NCBI GenBank assembly: GCA_903927185.1
Contig: CAIYLW010000045.1
Coordinates: 1 to 64,000 of the forward strand
Direction of reading: 5' to 3'
DNA: 64,000 bases
Source of the DNA: an uncultured Bacteroidota bacterium
Lineage (GTDB): Bacteria > Bacteroidota > Bacteroidia > Chitinophagales > Chitinophagaceae
Shown piece after piece: positions 35,529-43,431 of this stretch. How positions within the stretch are numbered: the first letter of the stretch is position 1; each line of letters starts with the position of its first letter. The translations under genes were made by a program, and so were the position numbers. A model generated the notes under the pieces. It made no database searches. It worked only from the letters and a program-made list of their open reading frames with translations, and was not told where the DNA came from.

Positions 35529-37994
35529 ATGCGTAAGCTTTTAGCAATTCTTTTAATTCTGCAGGTTCTTCAAGCTAAATCTTCAACAGTGTCTGGATGG
35601 GTGAAAGATAAAACGGGAAATGTGATTCCTTTTGCATCTGTATTAATAAAGGGTACAACAAAGGGTACAACTGCTAATGCTAAAGGATCCTTTACTTTAG
35701 AAATGTCGCCTGGAACTTATTCTTTAGTTGCTCAACACGTTGGTCACAAATCATTAGAACAACAAATTAAAATCTCTTTTTCTTCCATAGAATTAAATTT
35801 CGAATTGGAAGAACAACTATATAATTTGAAAGAGGTTGTGGTAAAATCAGGTGGGGAAGATCCGGCTTATGCTATTATTAGGAAAGCCATTTCAATGAGA
35901 GAAGAACATTTGAAAGAAATTAAAAAATTTGAATGCGAAGTCTATTTAAAGGGACAATTGCAATTAAGAAATTATCCAAAGAAATTTTTAGGTAAGTCAG
36001 TTGATTTTGAAGACGGTGATACGAGTAAAAAGAAAATAATATTTCTTTCGGAATCGATTGTTAAATATGCTGTAGAAGAACCAGATTTAAAAAAAATCGA
36101 TGTAATCTCTTCTAAGGTAGGAGGACAAAGCGATGGTTTTGGATTTGCGAATCCTCAGATTATTTCATTGTATGAGAATAATGTTTCATTAGGTAGAGGT
36201 TTAAATCCTCGTGGTTTTGTATCTCCTATTTCTAGTAATGCACTCAATTTTTATAAATACAAATTTGAAGGAACATTCTTTGAAAACGGTAAAGAGATCA
36301 GTAGAATTAAAATAATTCCCAAAAGAAAATATGAACCAGTATTTGCTGGGTATATTAATATTGTTGAAGATGAATGGCGGATTCAAAGTGTACAAGTTAA
36401 GTTGCTCAAAGAACAGGCAATGCAATTGATAGACACCTTAGTACTTGAACAATTATACGTGCCGGTAACAGGAAATGTTTGGGTTATTAAAAGCCAAGTT
36501 CTTTATCCCTCAGGTAAAATTTTCGGCTTTGATTTTTATGGTAATTTCTTGCAGGTATATGATAAGTTTAATTTAAATCCAATATTTAAAAAGAAATTTT
36601 TCGATCATACTATTCTGAAATTTGAAGATAGTGCTAATAAAAAAACGATGTCATATTGGGATAGCATACGACCTATTCCGTTGGTATTGGAAGAAAAGAA
36701 GACCTATCGAAAGTTAGATAGTTTAGAAGAACAAAGAAAAAGTCCTCATTATCTTGACTCGTTGGATAAAAAGAGAAATAAATTTACTCTTTCAGGCTTT
36801 TTGTTTACCGGCAATTCAATCAATATTCAAAAGAAAAAAGAGTTTTATGGATTGCCGCCCATGCTCACCAGTTTTTTCTATAATACGGTGGAAGGAGGTG
36901 TGATTGATTATGCGCCCTATTTCACGAAAAATTATAAGGGTAGAAAATCATTCACCTTTACACCGGATGTACGCTATGGATTTGCAAATCAACATTTCAA
37001 CCCAAGCCTATCTGTTAATTATAACTTTGGAAAAAAGTATTTAAAGACGTTCAATATATCAGGAGGTTCAAAAGTATTTCAGTTTAATAACGAATCTCCC
37101 ATTCTACCTATACTGAATACATTGACCACCTTGGGTCAAGAATATAATTATATGAAGATCTATGAAGCAGATTTTTTTAAGATATCATACAATGCTGGAA
37201 TAGGTTACGGTTTAAATGTAGGAGCAGAATTTCAGTTTCAAAACAGAAAGCCTTTAGAAAATTTAGCTGACATAACACACTGGAGAGATTTTCCTAATAG
37301 AAATTTTACTCCAAATTATCCAACCGAAATTTCGCAATCAAATATGATAGCGAATAAGGCAAGTATAATAACTATTAATTTAAGTTGGAAACCAGGTTCC
37401 AATTATATAGAATTTCCTGATCAAAAAATTAATATCGGTTCAAAATATCCTACTTTCCGAGCTTCCATAACTCAAGGAATTAATGGGTTATTTGGTAGCG
37501 ATGTTTCTTATACAAAATGGCATCTGGGTATAACAGATAATTTGAATTTAAAATTAGGTGGCAGGCTCAATTATGCTTTGGGAATAGGAGGCTTTATAAA
37601 TGCCGACAAATTATTTACCCCGGATTATGAGCACGTTCAGGGAAACCAAATTATATTAGCAACACCTTATTTAAGTAGCTTTCAATTGCCTGCTTATTAT
37701 CAATTTAGTAATACATCCAAACTCAACGCAAGTGCCCATTTGGAGTATCATTTAAATGGATTAATTACCAATAAAATTCCAGGATTTCGAAGCCTTAATC
37801 TTTTTTTTGTAACAGGAGGATCTGCTTTATTTATTCAACCTAACACTACATATTTTGAAGCCTATTTTGGGATTGAAAATATCTTCAAAATATTTCGATT
37901 TGATTATGTTCAGGGATTTGAACAAAATGGGGATAGGCCAAGTGGATTCAGGATTTCTATGCCATTATTAAGAGTAGGGAGCAATAGCAGATAA
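35529..37994 (+). CDS. DUF5686 outer-membrane protein with carboxypeptidase-like N-domain
   Basis: An 821-residue protein with a signal peptide (LLILQVLQAKS), a carboxypeptidase-regulatory-like domain (about 20-110: VSGWVKDKTGNVIPFASV, GSFTLEMSPG), a helical-to-strand middle region and a C-terminal outer-membrane barrel. The arrangement matches DUF5686 proteins common in Bacteroidota. They resemble TonB receptors in their first domain but lack a plug. The biological role is unknown. The gene seems transcribed alone. Confidence 0.88.
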   Translation: MRKLLAILLILQVLQAKSSTVSGWVKDKTGNVIPFASVLIKGTTKGTTANAKGSFTLEMSPGTYSLVAQHVGHKSLEQQIKISFSSIELNFELEEQLYNLKEVVVKSGGEDPAYAIIRKAISMREEHLKEIKKFECEVYLKGQLQLRNYPKKFLGKSVDFEDGDTSKKKIIFLSESIVKYAVEEPDLKKIDVISSKVGGQSDGFGFANPQIISLYENNVSLGRGLNPRGFVSPISSNALNFYKYKFEGTFFENGKEISRIKIIPKRKYEPVFAGYINIVEDEWRIQSVQVKLLKEQAMQLIDTLVLEQLYVPVTGNVWVIKSQVLYPSGKIFGFDFYGNFLQVYDKFNLNPIFKKKFFDHTILKFEDSANKKTMSYWDSIRPIPLVLEEKKTYRKLDSLEEQRKSPHYLDSLDKKRNKFTLSGFLFTGNSINIQKKKEFYGLPPMLTSFFYNTVEGGVIDYAPYFTKNYKGRKSFTFTPDVRYGFANQHFNPSLSVNYNFGKKYLKTFNISGGSKVFQFNNESPILPILNTLTTLGQEYNYMKIYEADFFKISYNAGIGYGLNVGAEFQFQNRKPLENLADITHWRDFPNRNFTPNYPTEISQSNMIANKASIITINLSWKPGSNYIEFPDQKINIGSKYPTFRASITQGINGLFGSDVSYTKWHLGITDNLNLKLGGRLNYALGIGGFINADKLFTPDYEHVQGNQIILATPYLSSFQLPAYYQFSNTSKLNASAHLEYHLNGLITNKIPGFRSLNLFFVTGGSALFIQPNTTYFEAYFGIENIFKIFRFDYVQGFEQNGDRPSGFRISMPLLRVGSNSR

Positions 37995-38103
37995 CTGTAT
38001 TTTATTTAATTCATATCTTTGTTGCGAAATTTTGGCTACCCTGCAAGTAGCTCCAAACATTAATCATGGAACATTCTGAGAAGGATGTCTGAAATTTAGT
38101 AAC

Positions 38104-39150
38104 ATGCCCGTATTACACAATCGTGTTTCCAATGAAGAATTGAAACAACTCTTGTTGAAGGAAGAATTTCCTCGGACAACTATCAGTTTCTATGCCTATT
38201 TTCCAATAACAAATCCCTTTGAATTTAGAGATTTTTTATATAAACAATTGAATACTTTAAAAGTATTTGGAAGGATTTATATAGCAAAAGAAGGCATCAA
38301 TGCTCAAATGAGTGTACCTAGTGAACACATTGAATCTTTTAAAACTTTCTTGTATTCAATAGATTATTTAAACGATTTACGTTTAAATATTGCGGTAGAT
38401 GATGATGGCAAGAGTTTTTGGGTGTTGAAAATAAAAGTTCGAGACAAAATTGTTGCTGATGGAATTGATGACCCAACATTCAGCATGGAAAATAAAGGGA
38501 AATACGTTAATGCGGAGCAAATGAACGCATTATTAAATCAAAATGATACGATAGTAATTGATATGCGTAATCATTACGAATATGAAGTGGGACATTTTGA
38601 TAAGGCTATAGAAATACCTTCAGATACATTCAGGGAACAATTGCCCATGGCTGTTGATATGATGAAAGGGAATGAAGATAAAAATATCATTATGTATTGC
38701 ACTGGTGGTATTAGATGCGAAAAAGCGAGCGCTTTTATGTTGCATAAGGGGTTTAAAAATGTGTTCCATTTGGAAGGTGGTGTAATTAATTATGCTCGCC
38801 AATCAAAAGAATTGGATTTAGAACCTAAGTTTATCGGTAAGAACTTTGTTTTTGATAAACGACTAGGGGAGCGAATTACAGAACATGTGATTGCTAAATG
38901 CCACCAATGTTCACAGCCTTGTGACGTTCATACAAATTGTTTAAATGATGGTTGCCATCTATTATTTATACAATGTCTTGATTGTGCTGAGAAATTTGAT
39001 GGATGTTGTTCTCAGGAATGTAAAGATACTATTCATCTCCCCCTGGAACGTCAAAAAGAATTAAGGCAGGGGTTTGTTAACGGACAAAAAATATTTAATA
39101 AAAGTAAGCAGCGGTTGAGGCCGAGGCTTGATGAAATGAATGGTTTGTAA
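38104..39150 (+). CDS. trhO: tRNA uridine(34) hydroxylase, rhodanese-like (TrhO)
   Basis: A 348-residue protein of TrhO/YceA type. An N-terminal acylphosphatase-like domain (1-110: [34 protein letters not shown]) is followed by a rhodanese domain ([15 protein letters not shown]) with active-site Cys in [12 protein letters not shown] Cys-rich tail ([24 protein letters not shown]) may bind metal. The enzyme makes 5-hydroxyuridine at the wobble base of certain tRNAs using oxygen. The leader at 38022-38103 has three short hairpins, noted separately. Confidence 0.93.
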   Translation: MPVLHNRVSNEELKQLLLKEEFPRTTISFYAYFPITNPFEFRDFLYKQLNTLKVFGRIYIAKEGINAQMSVPSEHIESFKTFLYSIDYLNDLRLNIAVDDDGKSFWVLKIKVRDKIVADGIDDPTFSMENKGKYVNAEQMNALLNQNDTIVIDMRNHYEYEVGHFDKAIEIPSDTFREQLPMAVDMMKGNEDKNIIMYCTGGIRCEKASAFMLHKGFKNVFHLEGGVINYARQSKELDLEPKFIGKNFVFDKRLGERITEHVIAKCHQCSQPCDVHTNCLNDGCHLLFIQCLDCAEKFDGCCSQECKDTIHLPLERQKELRQGFVNGQKIFNKSKQRLRPRLDEMNGL

Positions 39151-39208
39151 ACACTCATCATTTTTGTGTGTAGGTTTCCTGCTTTTGTTTTATTTTGCCA
39201 ACTAACTA

Positions 39209-39736
39209 GTGAAAAAGTCTATAAGTTTCATATTATTATTTTGTCTTTTGATATACGTTGGCGGGTATCATTTAATATATATGATATATCTGCAAAGTCT
39301 TAAAACAGAGATGAAAGCATATATCAAGGAAACTCAATCCACAAAATTTGGATCTAAATATATTTTTGCTATCAACAATGGCAAAATAAATGATTCTGCT
39401 TTCAGATGGGAAGAAGAGGGAGAAGAATTTCGATATCATCAAGATTTATATGATGTAATCAGTATCAAAAAAACGCATGATGTAATTGAAATTATTTGTT
39501 TAAAAGATGATAATGAGAATCAGCTTGAATCTCAAATGAATCAAATCCATAAACTAAATAAATCAAATTCCTCAAAAACAGCTGAAAACTATTTTAAGTT
39601 TTTCTCTCCGTTTTATTTTCAAAAGCAAAATATTAATGAAACAACTTTTGAGGAGAGGTTTAATTCACCATATCAATTTTCTTCGGAATTAGTATATCAT
39701 TTTTTTGATATTAACTCACCACCGCCTCGATGTTGA
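39209..39736 (+). CDS. Membrane-anchored protein before a TonB receptor
   Basis: A 175-residue protein starting at GTG, with one N-terminal membrane segment (FILLFCLLIYVGGYHLIY) and an exported polar part. A segment with RWEEEGEEFRYHQDLYDVI and EIICLKDDNE is similar, from memory, to small proteins found beside metal-related TonB receptors in Bacteroidota. That link is a moderate inference. It lies 70 bases before the TonB receptor on the same strand and probably belongs to its uptake locus. It has no known catalytic motif. Confidence 0.65.
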   Translation: MKKSISFILLFCLLIYVGGYHLIYMIYLQSLKTEMKAYIKETQSTKFGSKYIFAINNGKINDSAFRWEEEGEEFRYHQDLYDVISIKKTHDVIEIICLKDDNENQLESQMNQIHKLNKSNSSKTAENYFKFFSPFYFQKQNINETTFEERFNSPYQFSSELVYHFFDINSPPPRC

Positions 39737-39806
39737 AAATAAATACCAATTGGGCTATCTAAAAAGATCGCTGCAAAATTGATTATTTCAACATTAAAAT
39801 ATTTAA

Positions 39807-42296
39807 ATGAATCGACTAATCTTAGGATTATTATTAGTATGTTTTTTTGTAACTAGTAATGCTCAAAATGAATTAAAGGGTGTAGTTAAAGATAATAAAT
39901 CCGGTCTCCCCTTAGCTGCAGTTTCAATATACCTGCCCGACTTCAAAAAAAATGTGAGTACAAATAATGAAGGCATTTATAGTATTAAAAATATTCCTTC
40001 AGGTGATTTTTTAATTCAGTTAACCTTGGTAGGATATGGTAAAAAGGTCGAAGAAGTAAAAATAAAAGGAGCAACAATAAAAGATTTCTCCTTAGAGGCT
40101 AATACAAATGCTTTAAAAGAAGTAGTAGTAACTGGGGTTATTGCTGCAATTGATAATCAACAAACCCCCTATGTCATTTCAACTGTTGATAATACTGAAC
40201 TTTTACAAACAAGTGCAACAAATGCAATAGACGCAATTTCAAAAGTTGCTGGAGTTTCGGCAATGACAAACGGACAATCGATATCTAAGCCAGTTATCAG
40301 AGGGCTTGGGTACAATCGAGTGCTTACCATAAATGATGGCGTTAAGCAAATGGGACAGGTTTGGTTTGATGAATTTGGTATTGAGGTAGATCCTAATTCT
40401 GTTAATAGGTATGAAATTTTAAAAGGACCCGGTTCTTTGGCTTATGGCTCAGATGCCATTGCTGGCGTAATTAATATGATTCCGGAACAACCTCTTCCAG
40501 AAGGTATAACAAAAGGAGACATTCTTTTGAACTATCAAACTAATAATGGGCTTATCAATAATATGTTGCATTTGGCTGGGACAAAAAATGGTATTTCCTG
40601 GAGTGCTAGAGTAGATAATACGATGGCCCATGCCTATCAAAATCCTTTTGATGGTTATGTATTGAATTCGCAATTCAGAAATTTTAATACTGATGGAACA
40701 ATAGGCTTACATAAAAAATGGGGCTATACTCAAATTCATGCCAGTTATTTTGATATGCATAATGGGATTGTTGATGGAACGCGAGATTCAGCATCCGGAG
40801 CTATGGAAAGAATGGTTTCATATCCTGGCTTAAATGGCGGTGATCCAACTTATGTATTACCCACAAATCAAGAACAGAAATCGTATGATGCCTTTGTGAT
40901 CAATCAAAGAATACAACATACAAAATTGGTTTGGGATAATGCAATTGCTGTGGGAGAGGGAAGAATTCAAGCGGTTTTTTCTTGGCAAAAAAATCAACAC
41001 GAAGAATCTAATGATCCTACTATTCCAAATACATCCAATATTTATTACAATTCAACAGGTGCAACTTTTGATGTAAAATATATCTCACCTCAAAAAGCTG
41101 GATTTAATTTTGCTACTGGTACTAATGGAATGTATCAATCATCTCAAAGTTTGGGAACATTAATGTTGATTCCGAATTACCATTTTTTTGAGATTGGGGG
41201 GTATTTTATAGCTAATCAAAAAATTGGCAAATTAAATTTGAGTGGAGGTATCCGATATGATACCCGAAGTTTTAGTGGAATAGATCATTGGGTTGATTCT
41301 ACAAATCAAGAACCAGTTTTACCAACTGACCCAAATGCACTTCACGAATTCCAAGGGTTCACTTCAAAATTTAGCGGATTGTCTTTTAGTTTTGGAGGCA
41401 CTTATCATTTATCAAACAATTCGTATATCAAAGCAAATATTTCTCGTGGATGGAGAGCACCAAATGTGTCTGAGTGTGCAGCAAATGGAGTTCATGATGG
41501 TACAGTAGTTTATGAAATCGGAGATAACACTATAAAACCAGAAACGAGTTTAGAAGAAGATGTAACTTTTGGAATAAGTTCTAAAGATGTTGGTATTGAA
41601 CTAAATCTATTTAATAATAATATTGATAAGTTTATATATGCCCAAGGCTTGCAAAGCGTTTTCGGCGGTGATAGTATTAATAATTCCTTGAACTCAGCAG
41701 GACTTGGTGAGGCGCCAGTTTATAAGTTCACTCAAGGCTCCGCACATTTATACGGGGGAGAACTTACTTTAAATATTCATCCAACTACTTTGCCTTGGGT
41801 TGAATTTAATTCAACATTAAGTATGGTAGATGGTGGCTTATCAAATGTTTCTATTAATGAAAAGTATTTGCCTTTTGTGCCGCCAACAAGAATAACGGCA
41901 GACTTCAAATTTCCAATTAAACAGATTGGAAAATCTATTAAGGATGCCTATTTTAAAATAGGACTTTTAAGCTGTTTTGATCAAAATCATATCTATAAAC
42001 AATATTCAATTTATAACGGACTAAATACTGCATTAACTCCTTTTGAATACGCAGCAAGCAACTCAGCAACAAAAGGATATACCTTGTTTAATGCAAGTTT
42101 TGGTGGTGATATTGTAGTGAAGGGTAAGTTGGTTTGTAAACTATTCGTGATTTGTAATAATCTATTTAATACAGGCTACATGGATTATATGAGTAGGTTT
42201 AAGTATTTGCCGGTAAACTATACTTCAAATAGAGTAGGGGTATTTAATATGGGAAGAAATGTGAGTGTGAAATTGTTAATTCCAATTAATTTTTAA
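39807..42296 (+). CDS. TonB-dependent receptor with carboxypeptidase-like N-domain
   Basis: An 829-residue receptor: signal peptide, CarboxypepD_reg-like domain (about 20-95: LKGVVKDNKSGLPLAAVSIYL), a linker with LKEVVVTGV, plug domain (DAISKVAGVSAMTNGQSISKPVIRGLGYNRVLTINDG; ILKGPGSLAYGSDAIAGVINMI), then a 22-strand-type barrel ending in a short C-terminal strand. It would import a chelated metal, vitamin or small organic ligand using TonB energy. The substrate is not fixed, but the adjacent small membrane-anchored protein suggests a metal. A strong bidirectional terminator follows. Confidence 0.93.
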   Translation: MNRLILGLLLVCFFVTSNAQNELKGVVKDNKSGLPLAAVSIYLPDFKKNVSTNNEGIYSIKNIPSGDFLIQLTLVGYGKKVEEVKIKGATIKDFSLEANTNALKEVVVTGVIAAIDNQQTPYVISTVDNTELLQTSATNAIDAISKVAGVSAMTNGQSISKPVIRGLGYNRVLTINDGVKQMGQVWFDEFGIEVDPNSVNRYEILKGPGSLAYGSDAIAGVINMIPEQPLPEGITKGDILLNYQTNNGLINNMLHLAGTKNGISWSARVDNTMAHAYQNPFDGYVLNSQFRNFNTDGTIGLHKKWGYTQIHASYFDMHNGIVDGTRDSASGAMERMVSYPGLNGGDPTYVLPTNQEQKSYDAFVINQRIQHTKLVWDNAIAVGEGRIQAVFSWQKNQHEESNDPTIPNTSNIYYNSTGATFDVKYISPQKAGFNFATGTNGMYQSSQSLGTLMLIPNYHFFEIGGYFIANQKIGKLNLSGGIRYDTRSFSGIDHWVDSTNQEPVLPTDPNALHEFQGFTSKFSGLSFSFGGTYHLSNNSYIKANISRGWRAPNVSECAANGVHDGTVVYEIGDNTIKPETSLEEDVTFGISSKDVGIELNLFNNNIDKFIYAQGLQSVFGGDSINNSLNSAGLGEAPVYKFTQGSAHLYGGELTLNIHPTTLPWVEFNSTLSMVDGGLSNVSINEKYLPFVPPTRITADFKFPIKQIGKSIKDAYFKIGLLSCFDQNHIYKQYSIYNGLNTALTPFEYAASNSATKGYTLFNASFGGDIVVKGKLVCKLFVICNNLFNTGYMDYMSRFKYLPVNYTSNRVGVFNMGRNVSVKLLIPINF

Positions 42297-42303
42297 CTTT
42301 TTA

Positions 42304-42347
42304 AAATAGCCTGATCAAAGTAATAAACAATTTTGATCAGGCTATTT
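42304..42347. terminator. Bidirectional terminator between TonB receptor and purC
   Basis: AAATAGCCTGATCAAA pairs perfectly with TTTGATCAGGCTATTT over 12 bases of loop. It sits between two convergent stop codons, so it can serve both genes. Confidence 0.92.
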
Positions 42348-42351
42348 CAAA

Positions 42352-43284
42352 TTAAATGATAAGGAGCTTTTTTAAGCTTTCAATTATTTGTGATTCTACT
42401 TTTTCTTCTGAAATAATTTCTGGAACAAATTTTTTCCCACTAACTTTTTCAAAAAGCTCAATATATCTTTTGCTAATAGTATCAATCCATTCTTCGGACA
42501 TTTCTGGTACAACTTGCCCTTCCTTACCCATAAAATTGTTAGCAATCAACCATTCTCTCACAAATTCTTTGCTTAATTGTTTTTGTTTTTCACCTGAAAA
42601 CTGTCTTGATTCAAAACTTTCTGAATAAAAATATCTGGATGAGTCTGGGGTATGCACTTCGTCCATTAAAAAAATGGTATCTCCAATTTTGCCAAATTCG
42701 TATTTGGTATCAGCAAGAATTAGGCCTTGCTTAAGTGCAATTTCTTTTCCTCTTTGAAAAAGAGCCAATGCATATTTTTCTAAAACAGCCCAATCAGCCT
42801 CTGATGCTAATCCTTGTGCAATAATTTCTTCTTTGGAAATATCTTCATCATGCCCAGCATCTGCTTTTGTAGAAGGTGTTATTATTGGATTAGGGAAAAA
42901 ATCATTTTCTTTTAATCCATCAGCCAAATTAACGCCGCAAAGTTTTCTAGACCCTGATTGATAAGTTCTCCAGGCATGGCCAACCAAATTTCCTCTTACA
43001 ACCATCTCTATTTTGAAGGGGACACATTTTTTTCCAATTGAAACATTCGGTGAAGGCACATCAATCAACCAGTTTGGGCAGATATCTTTTGTTGCATCGA
43101 GCATAATTGCTGCAATTTGATTTAAAACTTGACCTTTAAAAGGAATTGGTTTTGGTAAAATCACATCAAATGCGGAGATCCTGTCACTGGCCAACATAAC
43201 CAGCCAATCTTGATGAATGGTATAAACATCTCTTACTTTACCATGATATATGGCTGTTTGTGAAGGGAATTGATAATTGCGCAT
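42352..43284 (-). CDS. purC: SAICAR synthase (purine biosynthesis)
   Basis: A 310-residue enzyme that joins aspartate to CAIR in purine synthesis. I start at ATG 43284 (MRNYQFPSQTAIYHGKVRDVYTI); the ORF track uses a TTG two codons earlier. Motifs are GKVRDVY (ATP loop), ASDRISAFDVILP, EMVVRGNLVGHAW and DTKYEFG. The length and the N-terminus with a hydrophobic start fit the longer eukaryote-like PurC group. It is monocistronic; other pur genes are absent. Confidence 0.95.
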   Translation of the reverse strand: MRNYQFPSQTAIYHGKVRDVYTIHQDWLVMLASDRISAFDVILPKPIPFKGQVLNQIAAIMLDATKDICPNWLIDVPSPNVSIGKKCVPFKIEMVVRGNLVGHAWRTYQSGSRKLCGVNLADGLKENDFFPNPIITPSTKADAGHDEDISKEEIIAQGLASEADWAVLEKYALALFQRGKEIALKQGLILADTKYEFGKIGDTIFLMDEVHTPDSSRYFYSESFESRQFSGEKQKQLSKEFVREWLIANNFMGKEGQVVPEMSEEWIDTISKRYIELFEKVSGKKFVPEIISEEKVESQIIESLKKLLII

Positions 43285-43373
43285 GAACAAAAATAGAAAG
43301 GCTAATCTTATAAATTGCTACTATTAATTTGTTTTTCTCAACAGATCTAATTGATTTGTGGACAAATTAAATT

Positions 43374-43403
43374 TTTGCATAAATATAACAATTGCTACTT
43401 TTA
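43374..43403 (+). promoter_or_regulatory. Promoter for the second TonB receptor
   Basis: TTTG at 43374, an 18-base spacer, TACTTTTA at 43396 (one mismatch to TAnnTTTG). The predicted start is about 43410, 22 bases before the ATG. Confidence 0.5.
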
Positions 43404-43431
43404 ACAAAACGTTCTAATTAAACTTGCTATT

